Assembly (NCBI GenBank): GCA_025526995.1 | Contig: JAHLKG010000005.1 | Location: 744,001 to 808,000, forward strand | Direction: 5' to 3' | Length of the DNA: 64,000 nucleotides | Source of the DNA: Powellomyces hirtus | Lineage: Eukaryota; Chytridiomycota; Chytridiomycetes; Spizellomycetales; Powellomycetaceae | Shown here: piece by piece, positions 22,891 through 34,531 of the stretch | How positions within the stretch are numbered: position 1 is the first letter of the stretch | Layout of the letters: the number at the start of each line of letters is the position of its first letter | Notes under the pieces: model-generated | The model's database searches: none | Seen by the model: the letters and a program-made list of their open reading frames with translations, nothing else | Told to the model about the DNA's origin: nothing | Made by a program: the position numbers and the translations under genes

Positions 22891-22968
22891 GCGGAAATCA
22901 CTATTGCGTAGATTGTCCTGTGAGCGATGACAGCTTTTGTATGGTAATCGGACGATTCTCCGACCAAC

Positions 22969-24602
22969 TTACGACATGCTCGGAAATTTGCGCGGCACGA
23001 CCGTGGGGATCATGACTCGCAAACCGTTGAGTTCCGGTGTTGCTTTGATTTGGCACGAAAGCCTGGACCTGCAGCGGTGGAGAAGGCGTTGTTCAGTATC
23101 TCCATACGTCGTCGATGGGAACATTCCAATGGTCTGCGTACCCTTGTGTGCGACCAATAGCATACTATGCGCAGGAAGAAAAACGGATGTTGAGTACGCC
23201 ATCCCGAATCCATTTGACGCGGATGCATTGCGCAATCAAGTACCTCTAGCATATCCTCCTCTTCCTCAGATATCGGCGGAAGCTTGTCGGCAAACTTTGG
23301 GTCAACTGAGTACACACCACACAGTCAGAACACACAATACCAAAGTCCATATCGTGCTGGGCGGATCTTACCCACGACATGGCATGTGGCGCATTCGAGG
23401 TTGCCCCCACACGTTCCTATATGACAAATTGCGTGAACATCTACCAGTCAATCGCAGGAGCTACCACACGCAATCCGGTTTGCGCGAACGAGACCCACCT
23501 TCAATGTTGGGAAGCTCATTGTCGCGTCCAACCGTCATGAGCGTTTCCCCCAAGGGCACGGGGAACGACTGTGCAGTGTTATTCGGGAGAATGAACGTCA
23601 TCTCAATGGTCGATGCTGTACCCGCCGGCAGATGTGCCGATCCAGTGGTCGGCGTGGATTGCCTGTACAGGTTCTTTTGTTCGTCTTTGGAGAGACCCAT
23701 GCGACCGCGCCATTTGTCCCATATCACATCGTTGTTGGTGACGGCGTTGATGAAGGTTTTGGCGTCTTTGGCTTCCAAGAGACCATACCAGTCGCCGCTC
23801 GGGTAGACGCTGGAGAACGGGGCCGAAACGGTTAGGGAAGTGCTAAGATGAATGTGTGATGAACCGCACCCTTGCTTACATGGCGTTCCCCGCATGCTTG
23901 TGCCCACCAATATGAGACACTCCAAGAACATTGACACGCGCCTCCAGTCCTCGATTCTTGACCTCCTGCTTCAGCGCCTCATACAGCGGCCGGCCGCGGT
24001 CGCCACACCGACAATCCCTCTCGCCATGCACACACACAAGTACGTGGATGCGATGCCGGTCAACGTGTGATTTGATGGCCGAGTGCGCAGCGGTGCTGGT
24101 GAGCTGCTGGGAGAGAACAGCAAAGTCCGAGGTCGACACGGACGGGAACTGGATATTGTCCGGGAGAACGAGCAGGCTCCGCGTGTCGGATCCCGCGGCG
24201 GAACCCGCCGGCACCGCGTCCGATGCCGTTACTTTGATGTCGGCTGCTTTGAGGGTTTCCTGGAGTTGCGCGTAGTATGCGTCTGCGTCCTCGTATTTCT
24301 TTGCCCAATGGGAGGTGCCTGCGTGAAACGCAATGTGTTAGCAGCCATTCAACACACATTTTGTGCCATTCCAGACTCGTACCAGTAGATATCAACACAT
24401 GCTTCTTGTAGAACCCCGTAGACGCTACATGGTCTGGCAGGTCGCTTCCCTCCTCCGACTTGTTCTCTTTCTTCTTCCCAAACGCGGCAGGTGTGTCGGA
24501 AATGCCGCGAGCGAGGACAAATGCATATGGTGGTGCGAGGATACGTCGCCCAGCTATTGGGACAAGTCCGGAGCTGATGAATGCAGCCCTTCGCAAGAAC
24601 AT
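22969..24602 (-). CDS. Fusion of Apd1/Aim32-type [2Fe-2S] domain with adrenodoxin-type ferredoxin
   Basis: Seven exons (24602-24383, 24318-23880, 23809-23499, 23416-23372, 23305-23244, 23164-23142, 23068-22969), all in phase, about 399 aa. Residues 1-45 look like a mitochondrial presequence (MFLRRAAFISSGL). Residues about 65-260 are a thioredoxin-like Apd1/Aim32 (sucrase/ferredoxin-like) domain: Cys-x8-Cys in CVHGERDCRC, then HIGGHKHAGN and VYPSGDWYG. In that family the cluster is held by two Cys and two His, and CX8C plus HX3H fit. Residues about 295-390 form a plant/adrenodoxin-type ferredoxin: IEMTFILPN, ETLMTVGRDNELPNIEG, the cluster loop CGGNLECATCHVV (C-x5-C-x2-C), SEEEEDML and the fourth Cys in SRLSCQI. 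The two are normally separate proteins. Expected location: mitochondrial matrix, electron transfer. Confidence 0.85.
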
Positions 24603-25058
24603 TGCGGCTATGTAACAATTCGCAGCGCTATTGAACCTACAGCAACCCGCTGCTTTTGCCCAACTTGGAGTTCCGAGCGGAACGTGGCAGATTGTGTGAC
24701 GACAACTGTCAAAAATTGACAGGATGAGTCAGCAGCATACACTGTCGCGGAAAGACATACAAGTATGCTGTCGGCCACGCGACATCCAGAGTTGATCACA
24801 CCTCCTACTGCCACATCTGCCCAAAAGCATTCTGCAAGCCATGATATCTCCTCATGCAAAAACAAAACAAATTTTCCCGAACCAAAGATGTATTTATGTT
24901 TCAAAATGAGATGATTGAATGCAACACGACAACAATTGCGCCGGGCAATGCTGGGGGAGGGGACTACTAACTACAGCAGCACAATGGAATGTTGGGAGAG
25001 AAAACATCTACTGATGAACCGGAAGACCGAGGATGAGAGGACCAACTCCTCATGCATC
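24603..25058. other. Intergenic region, ferredoxin fusion to I36 gene
   Basis: Contains the upstream region of the ferredoxin fusion and the 3' end of the inhibitor gene. No gene or repeat seen. Confidence 0.45.
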
Positions 25059-25694
25059 TTAGTTGAGGGTAATCCTATCAGCGGTGTTGCTAAAGTCGCC
25101 GAGGCTGGCGTACCCGGTCCTGGCGGCGTAGGTCTTGTTGATGTCGGGACGGAGGCCCCTAAAGAGGTGGGAGAAAGCGAGAGTCGATGAAAAAGGCCGG
25201 ACCAAAACAAGTTTGAAAAGAAGGAAGGAGGATGGATGGGGATTAGAAGTAGATAGATATGTTTACCTGACGTTAGTCAACTTGATGGATCCACCCCGGT
25301 TGTTGTAAACGGAGGACGTCTTGTCGCTGAATCCCCAGTCACCAAGGTTGTGAACACCGCGGTCGCGCCACTGGAGCTTGCGGCCTCCATAGTTGGTCGA
25401 ATCGTAGATGCAACCCCACCCAGATCCGCAGCTGCTGGGGGCACGGGCATCGAGATGCTGCACGGCGCGGCCGGTGAGGGTGGCGTCATGGGCGTCGGCT
25501 TCCGCCTGGGTGTCGAAGCAGACAGTCTCGGTGCCGTAGACAGAGCAGACGGTCGCGCTGCCCCACCCGTCTTGAGCGAGGTTGCGCTGGGCGTTGCCGT
25601 GGGTGGCGACCACGTCCGTGGAGCCGGCAGCGGGTGCGGCGAGGACGCCAGAGGCGGCGGTCAGAGCAAGCGCGAGGGTGCTGAAGGAGACCAT
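25059..25694 (-). CDS. Secreted peptidase-inhibitor family I36-like protein
   Basis: Two exons (25694-25267, 25158-25059) in phase, 175 aa. A clear signal peptide (MVSFSTLALALTAASGVLA, cleavage near APA) is followed by a short pro-like region and a compact Cys/Gly/Trp domain: CGSGWGCIYDSTNYGGRKLQ, then NLGDWGFSDKTSSVYNNRGG. This pattern (C-x5-C, N-x-GG, SS-x-x-NN) is that of the I36 / Streptomyces metalloproteinase-inhibitor fold (beta/gamma-crystallin-like). A second copy of the motif begins in exon 2 (TYAARTGYASLGDF). Secreted; possible protease inhibitor or structural wall protein. Inhibitory activity is unproven, and the fold also occurs in non-inhibitors. Confidence 0.7.
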
Positions 25695-27152
25695 GGTTGC
25701 GATGTTTTGTTGTGAGCAAAGGTGCGTTTGTGTGGGTGCTTCAGTGGATGATGGGAAATTGCGGATGCCCAAACCCCCCGCGGCTTTTATAATTTTGGCG
25801 AGGCCCCACACTCCCGCACAGAGACACTGGTGGGTCTACTCTCTATGCAGCATGTGGGTCTAACCTCCACAGCGGAGCTGAGGCTGAAGGCCCAAAAAGC
25901 GTCGGGATCCGTCGTGGGCAAGCGTCGTGCACCATCTGATCCCGGAAAGACAGCTAAGAAAAAAGAAAACGAGAAAGGAAGAGAAAAAGCACACCAAGCA
26001 GACACAGGGCCGTGGGTTAGGTTACCTGCCCCATCGAACGTGGGGGGTGTGATTTCTGGCACGAGCGCGAAAGCATGAATGGGAATGGCAAAGGCGAGTG
26101 AAGGAAAGACCAGCGAAAGAGAAAACCACACAAGATGCCTTTGCAGAATGCATGTGCATTCAGGAACAATGCGTAATCGCGCCGTGAGGCTTTTTCCGGC
26201 AACCTGGGGCAGCATACATTGCAACGCATGCCCCCCATCTGGGTGGGTTGGGTGGTGGCGCCCACAGGCACTCGTGAAAGGAGTTTTTCGCATGCTTCAT
26301 TCACAAGTGAACGTTTTTCCACGGCCCATTGAGGACACAGACACCTCGTCGCACGACTTGTTTATTGTTCGTGAAAGCCTCACCCCTATCGCAAACCCTC
26401 CGTGTTGAGAGTGTCGCCTTCAGGGTATGGAGTATACAGTCGGCAAACAGAGCCGCCAACCTCTGTCACGGAAGGCTTGGAAAAGTGGGACGACTAGGAT
26501 CCTCCTCATTTGTACCATCTTGTGCGGTCGCGGAGGCTTACTGGTTTCTCTCTTCTCTACTGCACGATGTTGTAGGGGTCCATTTCACGGTATACCCATG
26601 AACGACAAACCCCATCATTCACGAATCACGTTAGTTGGCTGAGCGGCAAGTTGTTGCACGCGTCAACCACGCGTCGACCAACGTGGCTGCGCGTTTCCAC
26701 GGGTCAGGGCGATGGTCAGGGTCATGGGGGTCCATGTCTAACAAAGCGCAGCTGGCCACCACCAGAATTGAACCATTGCCTACCCAACGATATCTGTGGA
26801 TACTTTTGTTGTTGTGCCTGATATTGAGTCCAACTCTTGGCCTTCACTTGCAACTGTTTGTGTCAAGAATTCACCTGATGTATTTGCATTTTTGCAGAGA
26901 TGAAGCAGATGCCCTTTGCCGAGAGTTTTGGTCTCCTGCATGCAAGCTTCCTGTTCGGATCGGCCTGACTATTTCTGGTGGATTGTGTGACCTTTGACTT
27001 GAGGAACCGCTTGCTGTCAATACGTGGGACGATTTGGTCAATATAAAAGCATGAGATTTCTTGTAGTTTCAATTTGTTTTCTTGTGTGATGTCACACGTT
27101 CGTGTGTTATGTTCTACGGTATGTGTGGGTTCAGGGAGAAGACGAGCAAGAT
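25695..27152. other. Long intergenic region with no recognisable gene
   Basis: 1.46 kb between the inhibitor gene (its promoter side) and the 3' end of the aminotransferase gene. Open frames are short, overlap on both strands and lack recognisable domains or consistent splice signals. No repeat or structured RNA found by eye. Confidence 0.45.
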
Positions 27153-28836
27153 CTACTTGGTGACGTCGTGGATTGCCTTGGCAAGGTACTCAACGTTCTT
27201 GCTGGTGATACCAGCAATAGAGATACGTCCATCGCGGGTGAGGTATACGGAGGCGTCCTTGCGCATTTTGTCGACCTGTTCAGGCTTGAGGCCCGAGTAG
27301 CAGAACATGCCAATCTGGGATGTGATGTGTTCCCAAGAGTGAGTGGAACCGAAAGTGTTCTCGAGGTGTCCGCGGAGTCCAGCTCGCATGGCGATGATGC
27401 GGTCGGCCATGGACTTGACCTCCTTGAGCCACTCGGCCTTCAGGTCAGCGTCGCTGAGAACTTTCTTGACAATGCGGGGTCCGCTGAGCGGTGGGCTGGA
27501 GTACATGGGTCGGATGAGGATCTTGACCTGGCTGTCAACGCGCTTGGTTTCCTCGGCCGAGTCGGTGATGAGAGAGAAGAGACCGACACGTTCGCCGTAC
27601 ATTCCCATGTTCTTGGCGAAACTCTGGGCCAGCATGACCTTGTGGCCCTCATCCACAAAGAATCGCAGGGCAAAGGCGTCGCGAACGGTGCTGCCGGACG
27701 CGAAACCCTGGTAGGCCATGTCGAAGAACGGCAGGTGCTCCTTCTGCTTCATCACGGTGGAGATTTCCTTCCACTGTTCCGGAGTGGGGTCAACTCCGGT
27801 GGGATTGTGTGCGCAGGCATGGAGAAGAACGACGGATCCGCTTGGGATGTTCTGCGTGCGGGATGGAATTAGCTATCTTGACTCAGTGCCGCAGCCCTCT
27901 GATCAGTGCAGACAAACCTTGAGGTCCTTGATCATGCCGCCAAAGTCCAACCCGTTGGTCTTTTTGTCAAAGTAAGTGTACTGCGCAACGTCCAGCCCAG
28001 CATCCTTGAAAATAGGAGTGTGGTTTCCCCAACTGTAAAACGGATGGGTTAGTTTGCCGTTCCAGAAGACTGGCGAGACCTATCCCTTTTTTCGTGCAAC
28101 ATACCTGGGAGCAGGCAGGTAGATCTTCTTTCCTCCAGCACCCTCGTACCAACGAGCCAAGAACTCTCCACCAATGCGCAGCGCTCCGGTACCGGAAAGG
28201 GACTGAGCAGTGACAATCTGACCAGCGGCAAATACAAATCCGGTCAAACCAACGCGTCTTACAAAACGCACACATACACGGATGGACACTCAACCCACCT
28301 GTCCGTTCTTCAATGGCGCCGAGTCCTTTCCGTAAGCGAGCTCGGAGGCCAGCTTGTTGTATTCGGGCACACCGGTGATGGGAATGTACTCCTTGTCGAG
28401 GGCGAGATCCTGGATGCTTCGCTCGGCCTACAGGTTTCGCGGGGCAAGTGAAATGAAATGAGCTCCAGTGAGTCCGTGGGAAATGTTGCTAGTCATACCT
28501 TGCGGACGGAAGTCAGAACGTAAGGACGGCCCTGGTCGTCACGGTAGGCTCCGACACCCAAGTTCATCTTGTTGGGGTTGGTGTCGGCCTTGAAGGCTTC
28601 CGTGACTCCGAGAATGGCATCGGGAGGGCCTAGGCGTGGTGGGAACAACGGGGTTCTCGCTGCGTTAGCGCCGGTACCGAGGCCTGCAGGGTGGTCATGG
28701 ATGCTGTCAAGATGCAGATGGACATACCTTGCTTGACATTAGCCCACAGGGAACCGCACCGGACGCCGACCGTCCTGGCGATGGGCAGACCGGCCAGACG
28801 GGAGCAAGTGGCGAGAGATCGGGAAGCGAGAAGCAT
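27153..28836 (-). CDS. AAT1: Mitochondrial aspartate aminotransferase
   Basis: Six exons (28836-28728, 28629-28499, 28427-28299, 28217-28105, 28032-27918, 27851-27153), in phase, 431 aa, the usual length of mitochondrial GOT2. The N-terminal presequence [20 protein letters not shown] is followed by the class-I aminotransferase fold: [76 protein letters not shown], and the PLP-lysine segment [16 protein letters not shown]-terminal [12 protein letters not shown] and [14 protein letters not shown] are typical. It interconverts aspartate + 2-oxoglutarate and oxaloacetate + glutamate in the matrix as part of the malate-aspartate shuttle. Divergent from the WC-2 gene. Confidence 0.96.
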
Positions 28837-29726
28837 TGTGGGGAGGGAGAGGGCGGGATGAAGAGGGAGGGGTCCTTGGTCAAAACGAGAGCAAGCGCAA
28901 ACGAATACAACAAACAAGCGGAACACGAAAGGCACATGTCGATCTATCTCTCTCTCAACAGTCATTTCAGTCATTAATATCAATATACCCAGATTAAGTA
29001 GATCAAACAGAGCCTAGATGTAGGCTACTCAAACAATCAGACTATATATAGGATTAGGGCATCGCCTAGATATAGCTATCATGTGTTTTGATGGATCAAA
29101 TACGGAGACCTCGCCAGTTCGTAACTCTGCACGTTGTTGTCCTTGATGCGTGCATAGATAGAGGCCGCATTGCTCGTTCGCCTGTTACGCGTGGTCCCAT
29201 ATGAAGAATCCGGCCGCTGCGTTGGCTGAAATGACGGGCATGTCAACCAACCGCATGGCCCGCAATGTCTCTTTGATGGCAATGGTTCCATCCAATGACT
29301 GACCTCAAATCATCTGGACGTCCCACAAGCAAGAAGCCCACGTGACTAGCTGCTTATGATGAGGCAACAATGGCTGGATGGATGACTGGATGGATAGACC
29401 CCTGATGGGTGGGCTCTTGATCTTGACACAGGGCGCTCTGTCTCCTTGCTTATTGTTATTCTTGACAAAGGAAGGCGGGAACACGCATAACCCCCACCTC
29501 CGAATATACCCACTCATTCTATCGATAGTCGTGTATTTTACAACTTACGAAAGGACAGCAGGAATGCAATAAAAACAAAACACTACCGACGCCGAGAGAC
29601 CATAGCGACAAATAACTATTCCCGCTCGTTGCTTACCCGTTGCATGAGCCAAACACGAATCCGCGCGGATCCTTCATTTCGACATTTGCCACTCCACATT
29701 CCCACTCCACTGCAAACACGCACATC
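28837..29726. other. Divergent promoter region, AAT1 / WC-2
   Basis: 890 bp separating two divergent starts. GC-poor in the middle (AT-rich 28975-29070). There are short ATGGATGG-type direct repeats around 29375-29395. No gene recognised; no light-response element (paired GATC) could be defended. Confidence 0.4.
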
Positions 29727-31983
29727 ATGGAGGGCGGTCCGCGTTTCCAGACCGGCCAGCCACCAGCTTCTGTTCCTCCCGCAACGTCGTCGGCAATCTA
29801 TCAACAATCAATAGGGCGATATCCACCTGCGACAAACCAACAAGCTCAACAAATGCCGAATCCACCAATGTCGAATCCGATACAGCGACCGGATCTTTTC
29901 CCACTGCCACAACAGCAGCAGCAGCACCAGCAACAGAGAATCCCCATCGACTTTTCTCGGCCTCCAGCACCGTCCTCTGGCTCGTCTTCCTCATCTCAAA
30001 GCTCTGTCCCAGCATCTGCCGACTTTTTCTCAGCATATCCATACAGCAACGGAGTCTCAAATGCAAATCCATATGCAAACCCAACCCCCCGAGCAACTGA
30101 CTATCCGCCAACATCCTCGGATCAATTCATCAATCCAGCTCCACAATCTCAACGTCGACCGTTTCTCCTGGCAAATCTGGCGCCTCAAATGTCGCAACAA
30201 CCGATGCACTCCATGCCCGCCGCCTCCACTAACCCTATGAATCCCTACCATCAACCGCAATCACTACCGCAGCAGCAAATGCAAGTTCCCGCTCCTCGGG
30301 ACGCTACGTCGCCCCATTCATATTCGAGCCAGAATTTTATCCACCCTCATATGCAGCAACAACAGCATCCCTCCTCCGCCCCAGCAGCAGCTCCTCCCAC
30401 CTTGTACTCTGGTCACGCGACGCTTCCTGTGAATCCTCAACTGCAGATGCATCAGCCCCAAATGAACATACCGCCAACAGCCGGATATGCAGGACAAGCG
30501 ACAACATCTCGTCCACAGATGTTTGTGCCGCCGCCCCCTCGCAATCTCACAGACTCATTTCGAAATATGCCCACCGCTCGGTCGCCGTTGGATCCTCCCT
30601 TGACAGAAACCGCAAATCGTAATATCTTCAGCGAGCAGCCACAATCGTCATTCGCACAACAGCAAAGCGTCGAGCAAGACCCTGGTAAGCATCCGAGTAG
30701 AGGAACGCTTTCCTGCCAAACGTGCAATCCTAACAATGTTCCGCGTCTCTTTTTTTTCGTTCTTGTATCCAGTTGCGGCAAGTACAAACACGCAGCCTGA
30801 TCATCGCGATGCCTCCGATGCGCGATCCGACGTCACCGGGTCGGACGATTCGACGCAGGCCGCCAAAGCCAGTCTTTCTCGGCATGTGTCGTCCGTCATT
30901 TCGCATTTCACGGCAACTGAGGAGGGTTACAAACGTTTGCTGAACGAGATTGACGATTTCTTGCACGTTGTGTCTCCGGCTGGTAACATGGTCTACTGCT
31001 CTCCATCCGTAAAGCGGTTTCTGGGATATACACAAAGTGAACTTGCCGGCCACCATGTCACCGAAATTGTTCATCGAGAGGATCGTCAACCGCTTCTTCG
31101 CAGTCTTGACCGATGCGTTAGCGATAAGCAGGAGTATCTCATCCACCTGCGGTATCAGAAGAAGGCGGGAGATCTCGTGCTCCTGGAAATCAGAGGGAAA
31201 GCGTTGATCGATACTGATCGCAACGAAGTAAAGTCGGTGATTTTGGCGGGTAGAGAGTACCGGTCAAAAGCGTCGCTATCCATTGACTCGCTGCTGGAGT
31301 ATCGGATTGAGAACATTCGGCTGCGCAGGCAGCTCGAAGCCGAGTTGCGCGGAAAGGGAATTGATCCCACCACACATCCATTGCTCAAAGTCGGTCCAAT
31401 CATTCCGCAGGTTATTGATTTCAACGATCCAGAGGCGTTTGGACCATCTGCGCAGCTTACTGATTCGCTGGCGTCCACGGATGGAGCTTCGGGCGAGTTG
31501 CCAATAGTGTCTAACTTGGACATGGACAACGGCAAGCAATCGGCGTCAGGGGAGCTCAAAACATCCAGAAGAAAGGTTCGTCCCCAGAAGTAGTGTATGG
31601 TGTCGTACGTTGAAGAAGCGGTCATGACCCAGCAGATTTGCGTTTACAGCGGAAAGCGCCAAAGAACGAAGAGTTGTTTTGTCGGCAGTGCGGAACCACG
31701 CAATCCCCAGAGTGGCGAAAAGGACCCGCTGGACCAAAGACGTAAGTTTAGAGTTGCCTCATGCCATTGCAAATGCATCGCTGCTCGATCAAGTTCCGCG
31801 TGTTCATTCGCATTTCTTGCCTTTGTCTGCAGTCTCTGTAATGCATGTGGTCTCGCCTACTCCAAAAAGCAACGCAAGCTCTCCAAGGGCGGCAACGCAG
31901 ATAAACCACCACAGGCACCGCCGAACGGTTCTCAAGCCAGTGCGGCTGAAGAAGTTCCCGCCGCTGCGCCTGGCCGAATGTGA
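29727..31983 (+). CDS. WC-2: White-Collar-2-type PAS-GATA photoreceptor-complex transcription factor
   Basis: Four exons (29727-30684, 30773-31575, 31650-31741, 31833-31983), in phase, about 667 aa. The first 320 residues are Gln/Pro/Ser-rich and disordered. A PAS domain (about residues 375-490) starts LLNEIDDFLHVVSPAGNMVY and contains SPSVKRFLGYTQSELAG. The C-terminus has one GATA-type zinc finger, C-x2-C-x18-C-x2-C (CRQC ... CNAC) with [20 protein letters not shown] and a basic tail, split by an intron in the loop. A single PAS plus C-terminal GATA finger without a LOV Cys motif matches WC-2, the partner of the blue-light receptor WC-1. WC-1 is not in this window. An upstream in-frame ATG (29640) exists, but the later one has the better context. 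Confidence 0.88.
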
Positions 31984-33110
31984 TTCTAGTGGCGTGGAAA
32001 ACCTTCTCGGCTCGCTCGTTTTCCACCTTTTCCCAATCCGCTCCCCGTTTATTTGCGAACTTCATAATATATATACCGGTCGTCTTTTCGTTGGTCTCGG
32101 GCAAAGGCAACTCTGCTCTTGTATACACGCACACACCGTTACATGTCTCCATCAACACATCCACTCTGCACATTTTGAGTTTTTGAGATCAATCTGGACG
32201 TTGCGCATCGACTTGCGAGTTGATGGAGAGAGAGATATGAGCAAGGCAGTGGGAGATCGCGTCGCGAAGGCCAGCCCGTTAGGCTGACAGAGGGTGAAAA
32301 TACAGAGATGAGAAAGAAATCGAGGGTTTCTGCTGCTGATAGCGGTGGAAAGGATGTTCGTGGAAAAGAGTTGATCCTGTGGAGAGAGCGCGCCAATGAA
32401 ACCCAGCGTAGGTCGGGGGAGAAAAACTGCAGAAGCAAAAGTGCAGTCGAAAGCGCTGGGAGGTGGGGGGAAGGGGACCAGCAAGTGCGCTGGCAATATA
32501 TAACACACTTGGCCATCAGAGTGATTGGTGTGTAATGGGGTGTGGGATCGCCGTGGAGGTGAAATGCGATAAATGGGACGTGTATTGGAGAAAGCGATCG
32601 GCGATTTCGCAGTAGCGATTCCGATGCGCGCGCGCGAAAACCCGCGATTTTGGCTTTTCACGTCAAAAAGTGCCAATTATTATGAACGAACGACGATCAT
32701 CCCCCTTTCAATTCGATCTGCGCGATTCTCACAAACCAGAAATCCGTAGTGCGCAGTTAGTTATCCATCGCACAGACAGAAAATAACACACAATTCTGTG
32801 GATCGCCCCAATGCAAATGACATCAACGACCGACGACCTGTTCGGCATGCGAGGGGGTCTCCAAAGTCACACATCTTGTATCGGCGAAGCGGAGCTCCTA
32901 TTTCTGAACAATTGCGCCTCACCACCGAGATCGGGATTAGGAAAACAAAGGAAGCGCGCATACCTCTGTACTTTTGCCGCACTCATAACAAAACCCCGCT
33001 CTTGTCAAACTGGTTCTATTATTTAAAAAGCCCCGATTCTCCTCTCTCTGCCCCACATTCCCACCCCCATAAACCACCAAACTCCACTCAAAAGTCACAC
33101 CACCCAAACC
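31984..33110. other. Intergenic region after WC-2
   Basis: 1.1 kb: 3' end of WC-2 followed by the upstream region of the DUF1295 gene. The last 80 bp are a strongly CCAC/ACTC-rich leader. Candidate open frames on the minus strand around 32150-32680 have no recognisable domain and biased composition; I do not call them. Confidence 0.4.
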
Positions 33111-34117
33111 ATGACACCCGTGGGCGATTCCCTCCTCACCAGTCTCTACATTGACATTGGCATCCAAGCTCTCGCATTCGCCATCTCGGCGCCCCTCAAG
33201 ACCGAACGCTTCTACGACCTCTCCGGATCCCTCGACTTTCTCATCTGCACGCTCGTCGCGCTCCTGTGGCGCCGCGCGGGGACAGACCGGGTAGCCGACC
33301 TCGCGCCGCGACAGATTGTCGTTGCGGTGCTGGTCATCACGTGGGCAGTACGGTTGGGCGGGTTCTTGGCATTGCGGGTGGCAAAGACGGAAGATAAGGT
33401 ATAGTGGAGTGTGTCTTTGTCTTCAATGAGGGACAATGGGATTCTCATGTTTCGTGATTGGCATTTTTTTTGTTTGTTTGTTATTGCAGCGATTTGAAGC
33501 ATACAAGCAAAACCCCATCAAATTCGCGCCCGTCTGGTTCATGCAAGCCGTGTGGATCTACCTAACGGCCTTTGCCGCCTTCATTGTTCTGGCCAACCCC
33601 TCCCATTCGCAAGCCTCCTTTGGCGCGTCCGACATTATCGGCGTGCTGATCTGGGTGTACGGCTTCACGGTGGAAGTCACGGCCGACGTGCAGAAATACA
33701 GGTTCAAAAACGCGCACCCGCACGAGTTTATCCGCACGGGCATCTGGCGGTACTCGCGCTACGCAAACTACAATGGCGAGATCGCGTTGTGGATTGGCAT
33801 GTTTGTGCTGTGTGCGCGAGGCTTGGTCGAGAGCTGGCAGTGGGTCGCCATCATCAGTCCCCTGTTTGTGGCCTTCTTGGTCGTCGCTGTCAGTGGGATC
33901 AGGTTGTCGGAAAAGGCCGCCCAGGAGCGGTACGGGTCCAGACCTGGTAAAGTGTGCCTCTGTGGCGTTTTCGCATCTGGAAACGAGTGTCCGCCCAACT
34001 CACATTATAATGCTTTTGTCTTGGTTGGGGCTAGACTACCAAGCGTATAAGGCTCGCACGAGTACCTTTTTCCTATGGCCGCCAAAACGCGACCCGTCCC
34101 CCACCCTCGCCGTCTGA
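33111..34117 (+). CDS. DUF1295 / steroid-5-alpha-reductase-like membrane protein
   Basis: Three exons (33111-33398, 33490-33946, 34035-34117), in phase, 275 aa. Six or so hydrophobic segments. The C-terminal half has the DUF1295 signature: GVLIWVYGFTVEVTADVQKYRFK, FIRTGIWRYSRYANYNGEI (the NADPH-binding-type GxWxxSRHPNYxGE variant), and the ending YQAYKARTSTFFLWPPKR. The family resembles the C-terminal domain of steroid 5-alpha-reductases and sterol/isoprenoid reductases in the ER membrane; the substrate is unknown. The usual His/Pro of the SRHPNY motif is replaced (SRYANY), as in many fungal members. Confidence 0.82.
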
Positions 34118-34330
34118 TGCTTTCGATACCGCGCGAGCCTTGCCCAGTTGTTTCCTGTTACCCTCCCCTTCTCTTTTTTGGTGGTTCATGTTCATGTATA
34201 AAGACACTGCCGTTGTGTGTAATGTATATTCCGGTTCAATATTCATCTATTTAAGATCAAAAGCACAAATCTTCATCCTCCATCATAAATCGCAATAAAA
34301 AAAAAAGAAAATGGGAAATGAAATTGGGAA

Positions 34331-34346
34331 GGGGGGGGGGGGGGGG
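34331..34346 (+). repeat. G16 homopolymer in convergent intergenic region
   Basis: Sixteen consecutive G on the + strand within the 414-bp convergent gap between the DUF1295 gene and the ETT1-like gene. The rest of that gap holds 3' untranslated sequence only. Possible G-quadruplex former or assembly-sensitive homopolymer. Confidence 0.8.
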
Positions 34347-34531
34347 ATACCGGAAAGCCAGCGGTTGATTTGCTCATCGGGCACCGTTCAGCGCACACAA
34401 CTCATCGAGCAGTTGCCGGTTCCTTTTACCACGCCTCAGGGACACACATTCGGGGTCACCAGGACCATGAGAAGCGTGGAGAGGGCACACGAGTGTTCGG
34501 GAAGAAACTAGCCAAAGGTGGCCCGCTTTCC

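Noticed and set aside
22716..22967. Extension of the ferredoxin fusion by splicing into FAM210 sequence
   Set aside because: The splice is possible but enters a Pro/His-rich frame that is not the FAM210 frame and ends quickly.
27102..27872. Plus-strand 256-codon open frame over the aminotransferase gene
   Set aside because: It is the antisense shadow of the highly conserved AAT1 last exon.
32152..32676. Minus-strand open frame of about 174 codons downstream of WC-2
   Set aside because: Ser/Pro/Phe-biased composition, overlapping open frames on both strands, no domain and no supporting splice or start context.
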